DNA of 64,000 bases. Origin: Archegozetes longisetosus (lineage: Eukaryota > Arthropoda > Arachnida > Sarcoptiformes > Trhypochthoniidae). Made by a program: the position numbers and the translations under genes. The stretch spans positions 26,001-90,000 of the forward strand of contig JAEMBT020000018.1 of NCBI GenBank assembly GCA_018873245.2. The letters are read 5' to 3'. The notes beneath the pieces were generated by a model. The model searched no databases. It saw only the letters and a program-made list of their open reading frames with translations, and was not told the DNA's origin. Each line of letters starts with the position of its first letter. The stretch's first letter is position 1. Below, piece by piece: positions 1 through 11,200 of the stretch.

Positions 1-195
1 AATATTGGTTTAGTCACTATTAAGAATAAAAATGTTTGACTTGTTTACAAACTTCCATCAAATTAAACGAAGAGTAAATAAGGTATAAATACTCGTGCCA
101 TCTCATGGATAATCATTTCTATTTACCACTTAATATATCGACCTAAAAGGCGCAAAAAGTAAAAATGCTAGAAGGCTCAATTAAAATGTTGCTAC

Positions 196-1042
196 CAGAG
201 ACCCAACTTTTTAGGAGTTTCTTTAGCACCATTTGTAATTATACTGTCCGTTTTTTTTTAAACTAAACTCAAATCCTTATAACAATTTTTCTCTATTATT
301 ATTCATGAATCAGAACTTACTAATGAGTAAGTTTAAAACATATAAAACAGAATTTGATCACTTAGTCATTGATTTTGAATTAAAAACACCTTTAATCATA
401 AAAATAATGTTCACAACAGAAGAAAGAATTTGTTTTGAAAACTCATTTATTAACTAAATCTTGTGATAAAATTAGAGCTGAATTTTTGAAAAATTTGGTA
501 AAACTGGGCCGACCAATGCAACTATTTTTAGAATTGAATTAAATTTATTTTTACATATATAAATTACTCTGTAGGATTACAGTTCTGAAATAAGTTTGTA
601 TGATTATAGTTCATTATTAAGGTTTATTTTGAAACATTCAAATTTTGGTCAATGAGTAAGCGATTTCACTTTTGACTCACATTTTCAAAAGCAACAAAGT
701 TTAACTGTAAAATCTGAGTTTAGTTTTTAAAAAACGGACTGTATAAACGTCAATTGCGTCTGTTATTTCATATTTTAAAAATGTATTATGTAAGATATTT
801 TTGATCGAAGGTCTTTTAATGCATTGATAGAATAGATAACTGCAAAAAATTTTATAAATTTGTTATATCTGGTCTAATTTATATGAGAGACCATATTTCA
901 AACATTTTAAAAAGCGCCAAACATTAGATTGTGAAAAGCCACCCTAATAATTAAGCCTATTTTATACTTTTATTATGGTATGAATGACGTATTATTGACT
1001 ATAGAATTGTACTAAAGAAACTCCCAAAAGGTTGGGTCTCTG
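196..1042. repeat. Inverted-repeat element (MITE-like) with a nested insertion
   Basis: A ~31-bp sequence at 196-226 (starting cagagacccaac) returns inverted at 1012-1042 with only a few mismatches. Another inverted-repeat element (240-744) sits inside it, close to the left end. No coding sequence is visible. It looks like a short non-autonomous DNA transposon interrupted by a second one; the superfamily is not clear. Confidence 0.5.
240..744. mobile_element. Tc1/mariner-like MITE (~0.5 kb)
   Basis: Terminal inverted repeats read TA-C(T/A)GTCCGTTTTTT followed by an actaaactc motif, at 240-274 and inverted at 711-744. The ends abut TA dinucleotides, the normal target duplication of Tc1/mariner elements. 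The interior is AT-rich and non-coding, so it would need a transposase supplied from elsewhere. Confidence 0.6.
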
Positions 1043-1196
1043 TTGATTATATAATTCATTATTTATCTATTTTGAAGTATCGATTAAATTGCTTTGAGAA
1101 TAAAATGAACCTTTCACGAATATTGAGTCTAAAACATGAAATTTTCATAAATATTGAGTAACTTTCTCGAAATATTCTTTTATGATGAAACTAATA

Positions 1197-1992
1197 CACT
1201 TTATCCCGGATATAGTGAACGGGTAGGTGCAGCATAAAGTGTTCACTATAAGCGGGTTTCACTATAAACGTTCTAGAGGAGGAAGAACTTTGAAAATAAT
1301 TTTATTCTTACTTTCAATATGAAAATTTGTTATAAAAAGTATTTGATAACATTTTAATTATTTTTGTTGATGTAATCAGTAAAGAGTGACTGTCTACTAG
1401 TTTTACTATTATTTAAGATTAACTTTTCAAACTTATTAAGAATATCATAATTATTGTCCACTTCATTGAGTGATCCTAAATATAAGGATCACTCAATGTT
1501 GATTTCAAGTCTTTTTTGCTTAGTTTACTCGCAAGTAATGAATACTTTTCCTTATTCTTCAAAATTCCATTAATATTCGATTTATTCTTTAAATTGTATT
1601 TTGTAACGATTAAATCGTAATCAATTCTGTTCTCAACATCTTTAATAATTTTCAATTTCTTTTCTAAAGAAATACTTTCACGTTTTTGTTTAATTGAAAC
1701 CATATTTGTTATTAATTTGTTTGTATTTGTCGATTATTCGTTTTTTATAATTTTCGATTGAAAAAATAAATGTTTTACAGTCTGCTAAAAATAGTTCACT
1801 ATAAATGTATAGTATTCATACTGTTGATGCTTTGGAATGTGTTCACTATAAGCGGGATTTCATTATAAGCGGGTTCACTATAACCGTATTTTTTACAATA
1901 AGATATAAGCATTAGGTGCTCGGTGTTGAACAACATGTTCACAATAAGCGGGTTTTCACTATAAGCGGGTTCACTATATCCGTGATAGAGTG
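1197..1992 (-). mobile_element. pogo/Tigger-like element, internally deleted
   Basis: Termini cactttatcccggatatag (1197) and its inverted counterpart ending at 1992 are flanked by TA (1195-1196 and 1993-1994). Subterminal motifs of the type gttcactataagcggg recur at both ends (about 1240-1270, 1790-1870 and 1937-1980), in the manner of transposase-binding arrays. The only coding relic is a CENP-B/pogo-type helix-turn-helix at 1476-1703, so the DDE catalytic part has been deleted. The ~800-bp length fits a non-autonomous derivative. Confidence 0.7.
1476..1703 (-). pseudogene. pogo/Tigger transposase N-terminal HTH fragment
   Basis: A 75-codon ORF starts at an ATG (complement of 1701-1703). 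Residues ~4-50 have the pattern of a CENP-B/Psq N-terminal helix-turn-helix: basic KQKRESISLEKKLKIIKDVE, then a second helix and a NGILKNKEKY-like recognition stretch. Full pogo/Tigger transposases are several hundred residues long and carry a DDE domain that is absent here. The ORF lies between terminal inverted repeats with a TA target duplication, which supports the assignment. A related HTH fragment occurs at 61875-62132. It could at most encode a DNA-binding fragment; expression is unknown. Confidence 0.6.
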
Positions 1993-1994
1993 TA

Positions 1995-3575
1995 TTTACA
2001 AATACTATTCTCTTAACGATAGGCTTTATTATACTAACATATATTAACTTAAAACTACTTTATTATATTATTATTTTATTTGGTTTTTCTACGAACTTTT
2101 ATGTAATTTTTATTAGGAATAATTATAAATTTCTGCAAATGTTTCTTAGACTCTAATGTTGATGTTCAAAATGGGTTCGAATATCTTATAAATAATAGAA
2201 TAAATAATCAAACGCTTTAAGTTCGATTCATATTGATAAAAGAGATATGACAAAAACTAGTATTTCAAATAAAAATCTCCAAAAATGAATTTATATGAAT
2301 CATTCAGTTGTCTCTGATTAAACCTTGACCTCATGTCTCCCTTTGAATTTGTTCATTTTTGTTTGAATTATGCAATTTATTTCAATTTTAATAGTTTACT
2401 AATTTACTGGAAAATATAAATACAGACTTTGAAATTTGTAACTGATTTTCCCAAACATGATTACTTGTCGCGAAAATCGTACAATTCTAGAGACTTTAAA
2501 TAGAATAAGTTCTCCATCGCACTTTAAAGTCAAATTATGTCGAAACTTCGGTCAATTATTTTCAGAAACGCATGATTTACCGCTTCTACGTCAAAATGTC
2601 GCCGAAAATAATGTCGCCGGTAAATAATGTCGCTTTATAAAAATTTTGTATATTGAAACAAGTCTAGAATTGAATTTTGAGTTTATGATCTGTTGACAAT
2701 GATGAGCATGCTCGAGAAAAATTTTGCACTCAGTGCTCGGTGCTCGAGCACTGTTTCAAACTTTTTATCTATTGAAATGTTATATAAAATTGTTTATATC
2801 TTGAAGTTATAACCCTAAACATATGTAATGCGAAACATACAGTATATAAAAAGTCATAAGTGATATTAAATACCTTTGTGCTTAGTATAATTGATGTCAT
2901 TTTGCAGTAAAATAAGTGATTTATTTATAGAAAGAATGAAAATAATTATTGAATACTGATTTTAAAGTTATATTCAAGTTTGTTTAGATTTGATATTATT
3001 ATTAAATTCTAATTAAACTTTTGAAATGAGTTCTCGAAGTGAAAGAAGTGATGACATAGATATTGATATAACTAGTGATACAGAAATGGGGCGGATAAAC
3101 GTCCAGATTTGAGCTGAATAAATAAATACTTCTATCACAAATGCTTTATCTTATTAATAATTCTGTTAGAGGGGAGGGATTCGGGGAGTCCAAATTTTTA
3201 AAATAAGATATTGTACACCTATATATTATTAATCAGCATATCTTAAGGGGTAAAAAAGTCGCCTCTAGGACCGACTTGAAACCACGCTCACCAAATAAAT
3301 TAGCCATGCCTACAAAAAATTCATTTTAATTCTTATGACACACAGATTCAACATGTATAACACTTAAGTTGAAATTCATTTAGGGGACGGAGCTATAATT
3401 CCTTAAAGTTCAATTTTGCAACTTTTAAAAATTAATATCTCAAGAATGGGAGGGGCAAATACGGTGGAGGTTTTACTAAGATCTTCTAAATATCATTAAC
3501 TATAACATACTATACAATCAAGGTCATACAAGACCAACGACATTTTTTAGTTAACATAACATCACTGCTGCACTA
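1995..3575. other. AT-rich interval, no gene seen
   Basis: No credible coding sequence. Around 2595-2635 the octamer aatgtcgcc/aatgtcgct appears three times in 45 bp, possibly a worn foldback end. A gctcgagcact/agtgctcggt inverted motif lies at 2705-2755. Confidence 0.4.
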
Positions 3576-3579
3576 TAGC

Positions 3580-4033
3580 AAACGTGGATGGATATCTTCC
3601 CGATGTTGTAGACGCATAAATTATACCTCATTGGACTCGTCTCGACCATACGAGTCGATTGAGACCATACTCTAGGTCATTCGAGGTAAGCACGAAAGTT
3701 CGAGTTTATTCGATCGAATTTCGGATCGAGCTTTATTTAACAAATAGAACATAGAAAACTGAAGACAAATTAAACATATATGACCTTAAGGTCACTTTCA
3801 TGGTCATTTCCAGACCATTTTCATCTAATTTCTTCAGCGTAAGTATGTTCCCAATGTAGAAACATAAATTATGCATCGTTGGAATCTTCCTGACCATAGT
3901 ATTCGAATGAGCTCATACTCGAGATCATTCAAATTCATTTAACGTCATTTAATTTTTTCAACTTTGAATGCCGAATTTCGGGTTGACGCTAATACGGAGT
4001 GAATTTCGATTTATATACATACATACATACATA
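3580..4033. repeat. Diverged tandem repeat ending in a (CATA)n microsatellite
   Basis: About 100 bp at 3598-3700 (cccgatgttgtagacgcataaattata) and 3848-3945 (cccaatgtagaaacataaattatgc) align as diverged copies ~250 bp apart. A short (cata)n run at 4015-4033 follows. The next transposon starts immediately at 4034. Confidence 0.5.
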
Positions 4034-5575
4034 CAGTGGGCGCGATAAATATAACAACAGAACATATTTAAGGATAAAATTTTAATAAAACATAGTTAAG
4101 ACATATATTTTACTTTTAATCTATATAAATAGAATTTAAATATCACCACAAAAGTTTTTTTTTAATATATGCACCTATTCCCAAAATAATCTATAAAAAC
4201 CGATTTTAGGGCGCGCGATAAATATAACAACAATTTAATTATTTACGCGACTAATAGTTAATTGACTGTCCATTTTTTTTTCAATACTTCTACCATGCGG
4301 TTCGGCATGGAATCCACTAATTTTTTAAGTTGATTCTCTGTGATTAAGTCCCAGTTTCGGATAATTTCGGCCCGAAGTTCTGGAACCGAATTATATTGGC
4401 GACCATTAGCATAAACAAGGCGAACCAAGATACCCCATAGATTTTCTATCGGTTTTAAGTCTGGGCTATTGTATGGCCAGTCTAAAACCCGAACATTATT
4501 GGCCAGAAACCAGTTTCTGGTCATTCCCGAAGTGTGAATAGGGGCGTTATCTTGTTGGAAGATCCAATTCCGGCCGCCAATAGCTTCTGCAATATGCAAT
4601 AAATGCTCAGCTAGGACTCGAATGTAGTCCGCTGAGTTTTAGCGGCCATCCTACAATACAATGGCCGTTTTACCCCAAAACTCGAAGCCCGCCTAAACCA
4701 TTACTGAGCCACCGCCACTGGCTCTTCGTGAAAAGTATTGAGGCTCTTTTCTTAGGTTGTGCCAATAGTATTGATTGCCATCGGGTCCATTCAAATGAAC
4801 TTTTTTTCATCACTAAAGATAATTTCTTGTCATTTTGTATTTTTAACGAGCTTTTAGGTGGCCCATTGAAGTCAATATTGAATATGAGTTTATGTAAGTT
4901 TCAGGCGGAACTTTCTTTTTTCATAATTGAGTTCGGGGCATGAACTCTTGATCTCTTGAACTCTTGTGGTGCTTAATGGGATCTGTTGGCTAACTCTGAG
5001 TTGGTTGGCCGATTGATCCCCGTTTTTGGCGGCCTTAAGAAGGCGGCGTTCGGCCCGCTCATCAAGTGTTCTGCGTCTTCCGGAGCGCTTTTTGCGGCCG
5101 TAATTTTCGGGATCCCTTAGAAATCGGCTAATCACTGATTTGTGACGTCCGATCTTTTTCCCGATTTCTGTCGGGCCTAGATTAAGGTCCCGATAGGCCA
5201 ATATTTGGCCTCTTACAAAATCGGTTAATTGGGGGCGTTTAGGCATCTATTAATTTTTAATATATTTACTAATTGTTTCAATTAGAGTTAAATATATCAT
5301 GACTTACCCTAAATTCAGTTAAATTAACTTAAATACTAATATTACTTATGTTTTTAGTCAAATTGTTATAAATTGACTTGTGTTGTTATACTTATTTAGC
5401 ACCTTAAAATTGGTTTTAATTGTATTGTGCGCGCGTTTATCATGCTATGAATCTGTAATCTCGAGACATTGTGTCTCTACATAATCTCTTATTAAGAAAA
5501 AATTTTGGCTGGAATTCGTTAATCCGTTTGAGATATATTAAAATTTTTGCTCTGTTATAATTCTCGCGCTCACTG
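4034..5575 (-). mobile_element. Tc1-like transposon with IR/DR ends
   Basis: Both ends carry the sequence cagtgrgcgcgaraatwataaca in inverted orientation and are flanked by TA (4032-4033, 5576-5577). A second, internal copy of the motif lies at 4208-4230 on the left and inverted at about 5378-5440 on the right. Each ~200-bp terminal repeat therefore holds two direct repeats, the IR/DR arrangement known from Sleeping Beauty-type Tc1 elements. A broken transposase gene on the minus strand fills the middle. Confidence 0.8.
4258..5246 (-). pseudogene. Tc1-family DD34E transposase, inactivated
   Basis: Translation starts with MPKRPQLTDFVRGQILAY at 5246. The N-terminal ~118 codons form the paired-type helix-turn-helix region with a GRRR-type linker. 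The first catalytic Asp lies in an FSDEKK context near 4815, the second in QQDNAPIHTS near 4545, and the Glu in NSPDLKPIENLWG near 4445, with 34 residues between the last two (DD34E). The gene is dead: a one-base deletion near 4800 shifts the frame just after the first Asp, and at least three in-frame stops follow between about 4637 and 4695, one replacing a conserved Trp. The usual length of the family (~340 aa) fits the whole span. No intact copy is in the window. Confidence 0.85.
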
Positions 5576-5581
5576 TATATA

Positions 5582-6655
5582 CAGTTGGTTCCACCACTAT
5601 CCAAGGCTTTTTAGACGCTTGTAGTTTCTCAACCCCTTAACCGATTTTAGTCATCTCGGTCTCATTTTAAAGTTTATATAATCCGATTTTAAATGCTAAA
5701 GAGAGCATAGCAAAATTCGAAAAAATAACAAAGTTATAAACATTTATTTGGAAACTACATGTATTACAAGTAATTACTAGAGATTAATGTGGCGTTCCTT
5801 AAGGCGCTCTTCGACGACTGCAACTCTGCGAACTGTTCCTAAAATTATTAAATTAAATTAAACCAAATTAAATTATATTTAATTTTTCATATTTAATTTA
5901 CCTTGTTCATTAAGGCGGCGCCTTAATGTCGAGTTTGACACGTTTGCGAGCCCAGGGTGTTCAACAAATGTCTCTGCCTCAATTGATTCAAACTGGACCA
6001 ATTGTTTTCGAGTGCGTCACTGGCCAACGTCTGGTCCTCCTCGAGTGTGGTCTTCTTGGGCTGACCGCCAGTTCGTGGGACAGTTAAATACAACTGTTCC
6101 TCGTCATCAATTTTGGCCCAATCATTGAAACAGCTTTCACCGATGCCTTACAATAATGATAGAAAAATAAACAAAAATTAAATTAGTTTAAAGCTTACCC
6201 ACTAATCGCATAATATGCGTTCGTTTGACTCTTTTCGCCCGTAACTTAATAAACTGCCGGAACTTGAGTTCCCTCTCCTCGACGGTAAACACCATTTATC
6301 ACAAATTAATCACAATTTGTTTCAACAATAATCAAATTTGATTTTTACTTTGAATCGAATGTAAACACAAACCAAAACACAAACGCAAACAATCGAACCA
6401 ACATACGTCACAAATAACGTCAACAAATTTGGCAATTGTGGACAAATTGGCCAAATTGGATACAACGTTATGTTCAATGTACATTTTACTTAATCGTCTA
6501 TAACTTTTTTATTTCAATGAATTTTACCATGGTCTCTTTTGCATTTAAAATCGGATTATATAAGCTTTAAAACGAGACCGAGATGATCGAAATCGGTTAA
6601 GAGACTGAGAAATGGCAAACGATTGAATTGCCTTGGGTAGTGGTGGAACAAACTG
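5582..6655 (-). mobile_element. Second TA-flanked DNA transposon with ~165-bp TIRs, inserted into Polinton A
   Basis: The termini cagttkgttccaccacta (5582) and its inverted copy ending at 6655 continue as near-identical inverted repeats of about 165 bp (5582-5750 versus ~6485-6655). TA dinucleotides flank both ends (5580-5581, 6656-6657). On the right the element breaks the Polinton A PLA2-like gene at its first codons. On the left it lies only a few bases from the end of the 4034-5575 Tc1 element. It carries a split transposase remnant (about 5775-6297). Confidence 0.75.
5775..6297 (-). pseudogene. Intron-containing Tc1/mariner-like transposase remnant (N-terminal part)
   Basis: On the minus strand an ATG near 6297 opens a short exon (MVFTVEERELKFRQFIK...). 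It ends at a GTAAGC donor near 6197; an AG acceptor near 6147 precedes a second exon holding a PKKTT linker-like segment. A third block reads LANVSNSTLRRRLNEQ, typical of the second helix-turn-helix of Tc1-like transposases, then meets a GTAAAT donor near 5906. An acceptor near 5842 resumes with a TVRRVAVVEERLKE segment. The frame is broken within exon two, and the catalytic DDE region is absent. It lies inside the TIRs of the 5582-6655 element. Exon limits are inferred from splice consensus only. Confidence 0.5.
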
Positions 6656-6657
6656 TA

Positions 6658-7189
6658 TATTGTTTAAAGTGTAAGAGTAAAAAAGAAGCTAATAATATTA
6701 AAGAAATCTATTCTAAAAATAATAAACCTATGATAACTGTAAGTTGTTCATCTTGTGGAGCTAAACTTTAACAGTTTATTAAAAAAAAGCGAAGGAGTTT
6801 TTAATACTTTATTAAATAAAATTCCTATACCAGAGATGCATTTATCTCTAACTAAAGATGTTTTATCTGAAATGTAGAAAATGGTAGTTTTAATAAGACT
6901 GGAAAGTATAGTTATTGTGGTCCTGGAACTAAATTTAATAAAAGATTATCACAAGGTTATAAAGGAATAAACGATTTAGATAAAGCATGTTTAGAACATG
7001 ATATTGCATATGACAAAACTAAAGATGCGAAGAATAGAAATATAGCTGATAATTTATTGGCACAAGAAGCAAATAGATTAGCAAATGACATAAATCAACC
7101 AGAATATGTTAGAAGTGACGCAAAGAAAGTCGCAGCTTTAATGTCAGCTAAATCCTGGTTAGGTTTCGGACATTCTTCATGACAATCAC
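6658..7189 (+). pseudogene. Polinton PLA2-like (parvovirus VP1u-type) protein, copy A, decayed
   Basis: The reading begins with YCLKCKSKK, a CxxC zinc-ribbon-like start matching the copy B gene at 38044-38577. A second CxxC (CSSC) follows ~25 residues later. The PLA2-like core has a calcium-loop-type CGPGT and the catalytic pair in CLEHDIAYD near 6998-7010. The frame is disrupted by a stop near 6770 and by shifts near 6785 and 6870. The ATG has been removed by the adjacent transposon insertion. In parvoviruses this domain breaches endosomal membranes during entry; a similar role in Polinton particles is only inference. The gene ends at a TGA (7180-7182) that is also present in copy B. Confidence 0.7.
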
Positions 7190-8215
7190 TTAAAGATATT
7201 TATTTTGATCCTAAACAAGGTTAATCAGGTATTAATGATTTAGTAAGAAAAACTGGACTAAAACAAAAAGAAGTAAAAGATTTCTTAGATACAGTTGATA
7301 CTTATACTTTACATAAACTAATTAGAAAAAAGTTTGAAACTAGAATAGTTTACGTTAAAGGGATAGATAATCAGTTTCAAGCAGACTTAGTTGAAATGAG
7401 AGAATTTAGTAAAGAAAACGATAGCCATAATTACTTATTAACATTTATTGATTGTTTTAGTAAATATGCATGGGCTATTCCGATAAAGAATAAAACAGCT
7501 GAAGAAATAATTAAATCATTTGATAATATATTTAAAGAAAGAAAACCTTTGAAGTTACAAACAGATAAAGGTAAAGAATTTAAAAATAGAAAGTTTCATA
7601 GTTTTTTTAAAAAAGCATAACGTTATCTGGTTTAGTACTAATTCAGAATTCAAAGCTTGTATTGTTGAAAGGTTCAATAGAACTTTAAAAATTAAGATGT
7701 AAAAATATTTTACACAAGTTGGTAATAAAAAATGGATCAACATAGTTGATGATTTAGTTTAAAATTATAATAATACTTATCATATTTCAATTAAGATGAC
7801 TCCAATAGAAGCTAGTAAAAAAGAAAATGAAGCTCAAGTATATAAAAATCTATACGCAAAAAAAGTTAAAATTGATAAAGTTAATAAATTCAAAGTTGGA
7901 GATAAAGTTAGAATATCAAAATATAAGAGTATATTTGAAAAAGGATATTTACCTAATTGAACAACTGAATTGTTTACTGTTTCAAAAGTTTTAAAAACCA
8001 ATCCAGTTACATATAAAATAAAAGATTTCAATAATGATGAAGTAACTAGAATATTTTATGAGCAAGAGTTAGTAAAGTTTGCTAAACAAGATCATGATTA
8101 TGAAGTTGAAAAGATCTTAAAAACTAGGACTAGGAATAAAAAGAAAGAACATTTTGTTAAGTTAAAGGCTATCCAAGTTCAATGAATAGTTAGATTCTAG
8201 TAGAAAATATGAAGA
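7183..8215 (+). pseudogene. Polinton integrase (DDE, chromodomain-like tail), copy A, inactivated
   Basis: The catalytic core starts near 7396: LTFIDCFSKYAWAIP carries the first Asp, LQTDKGKEF the second, and CIVERFNRTLK near 7665 the Glu. The C-terminal part keeps GDKVRISKYK and a KTRTRNKKKEHFVKLK stretch matching the chromodomain-like end of copy B. Stops occur at 7617, about 7699, 7758, 7957 and near 8185, and there are also frame slips. The product would have inserted the element into host DNA with short target duplications. The 3' end runs into, and probably overlaps, the 3' end of the convergent PolB gene near 8215. Confidence 0.8.
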
Positions 8216-11200
8216 ATTATGATAATATCCATATGGTAACCTGTCTATATGATCATCACTTATTTTTTAATTACTCCCTTATCAAAATTAAAAGCAAATT
8301 TCTTTTTTATTACTTTATTGACAAGATTCTTTGTTTTTGGTTCTCTTGTTATTCTATTTTCTTCGACTACAAGTTCTTTAACTAATCCTCTAATCATTGA
8401 TTCCATTGACTCACCGTTAATTATTTTACCTAATTCGTAATTTAAAACAAATCCTTTGAATCTAAATTTATTATCTCCTTGTATTGTATTCATTTCATAA
8501 GATTTAGGTCCTGGACTAACTTAACGTATTCCATAATCATCTCCTTTTAGTTCATTTTCCCAATCACCTAAACATTTGCCTGTTTTTACAGATTTAGAGC
8601 CATCATCTATATATACAATAGAATCTGTATCATAATAGCAAACTCTATCACCCAGTTCATCAAGCTTCTCATACAGCCTAAGTCTTTCATTAGATGTTGT
8701 GAATGCAGCTATAAAGACGTTTGTACTAAAGTCATTTTCTGCAAATATATCTTTTAAACAGTAAGACATTTGTATCATATCATCATTGATTAGTGTGTAG
8801 TTAATTTTATCCATTTTGTCATTAAGAATTATTTGATAAAATCTGTTTACAGATGTTTCATATTCTGTTTTTGACATGTTTTGCCTCTGACCAAACTTAC
8901 CCCACAAACTGTTTAAACACATTTTAGCAACCGCTTTTCTTCGTTCAATCCTATTTTATTTTTATCAAGCTTAATTCCAAGTTGAAAATAGGTTTCTGTA
9001 ATAAACTTGTTAATCTCTTCTTCATTCATCTTGTTCTTATCAACAGTGGTTTCTAATTTAATTTTCATAAAATCTTGAACATATCCTTTGAATAATTCAT
9101 TTGATTTCTCTTCAAAATGCCAAATCTCAAAGATTTTTTTCCATTTTATAACCTTTCTCAATGGCTTTATTCAGTTCTACTGTTATCCAAGTTCCTGTGA
9201 TTGCTCTCTTATCATCTGAGTGATTACAGTTTTGATTTCTAAATCTTAGCTATGCATTGCATAACGTAAACATTAGCTTTTCAGACTTTCCAGTATTCAT
9301 TTTATATGGTAAAACAGGATGATACAAACCTCTTGGTGGGACTATTTTACATTTTATAAAACCAAACCAATCAGGATTATATTTCTTAGGTTCGTAAATT
9401 CTTATTGGATGACCTACTGGATAATAATCATAAAACATCACAGTAGGGTATAAACTTACGACATCGATGTATCTTATTTTATGATTTTTTGGACAAATAT
9501 ATAATAGTTTTGTTGGCTCAGTACGTCCACCATATAAAGCGTCTCTAGGATTTAATGGTTCTATTACTTCTCTATTTCATGTTTTTTTTTAAACTTGAAA
9601 ACCTCTAAGTTATTATCAAAGTCACACTCCCAAATTTCCACAACTGTATAGCCATCTTTTTTAAATAAATCTGTTGTTTTTTTACGTTCTTTCATAAAGA
9701 TCTTTCATTATAGTTTGGTTTTTGTTATTCATTATGTCGGATCTAAAACATTTTTACATCCGTGCCAGAAACAACCATGAAATTTATAAACTGTATTCGT
9801 TGTTCATTATATCCATCAACTCGTTTTACAAGTCGTTTTCCTCTATCACTTAGGGTAATTGTTTTTTCGCCTCCGTTCAATGCATGTTGAATTGTTTATT
9901 ATGTGTATAACACAGAAAATCTAGCCAACAAATTGATTTCTTACTGTATTTGTCATGTAAGCATATGTCTATGACAGCATTGTATTTGGTTTCAAGTATT
10001 TACCTCTATATATTGCCATACAAACACTAGCAATTGTCAAGTATTGAAAAGGATCGATATTTTGTAATTCGATAAATTCTTCTCGTATTACTCTTACAGC
10101 TCTTGAAAGTATATCAACATCACTCCATCCGTATTTAAAAAGTTCTTCTTTAAAGTTAAAAATATAATTTTGTTTTTTCATTTCTTTGTGCCATTTAAGG
10201 AACTCTTTTCGTATTTCCTAAAAATCATTTGATTATAATCGTAGTATTCCGGATCAGGTATATGTCCTATATAGTTTTGATTATTTTTAGTGTTAAACTT
10301 ATGCGAAAAATATCCCTTCAAGGCTATATCCTCAAATCCAAATGTTTTCGGGAAAGAACTTAATGGTTGTTGAACAAAGTTGAGAGAATCGATTATTTTT
10401 ATTTTCAAATATGGTATTTCCAAAGACATTAACTTTGATCCTCTATATATTGTATAAGGTTTAATTCCATTTTCTTGACAATATTGCATTATGAAGTAAG
10501 CATCGAAACTTCTCGCATTATGTGCTATACATATATAACCTTTGTGTTCAGATGATATTAACCATTTAAAGAACTCGTTCTTAATGTTTTCACCATTATT
10601 GTAAAATACAGCTACCTGGTTATCATGATAATCCTTTACTCCACACCACATAGGAATATGAATATTTGTCTCTTGGTCTGTTTCAAAATCAAAAGTAAAA
10701 TATTTTGCTGTGTATGTTTTGCATGAATTACACCAAGATTTTTTATTCATTACAGGACCAATCATTCCTTCCTTTAATCGACAAGGGTAAGCGCTTGAAA
10801 TAACACAATATCCTCCTTTCACTGATTTCTTCAGCATATAACATTTATCTTCGCCAACAAAATAATCTTTGCAATTCAAACATTTTCTTTCTCCGCACTG
10901 ATGAGTTGCTGGCGTTTTTGCTTTCCAAAAAATATTCTTGTTGCACTTATGGCATTTCCATATAATTTCACAAGCTTTTGTTTCTAAGTGCCTATCAAAA
11001 CAATCCTGGTTCCAAAAACATCTAAAACAGGTATTACATTTAATCCATTCAGGTACAGGATTATTGTGAACTTTACCTGTACAAATTAGACAAGCATTAA
11101 CAGCTTTGCATTTTGAACATCCGTTTTTATTGTTTAACTTCTTTTTATGAATGTCACAATAATATACACAACCATAAAATCATGTAATACTTGTTATCAC

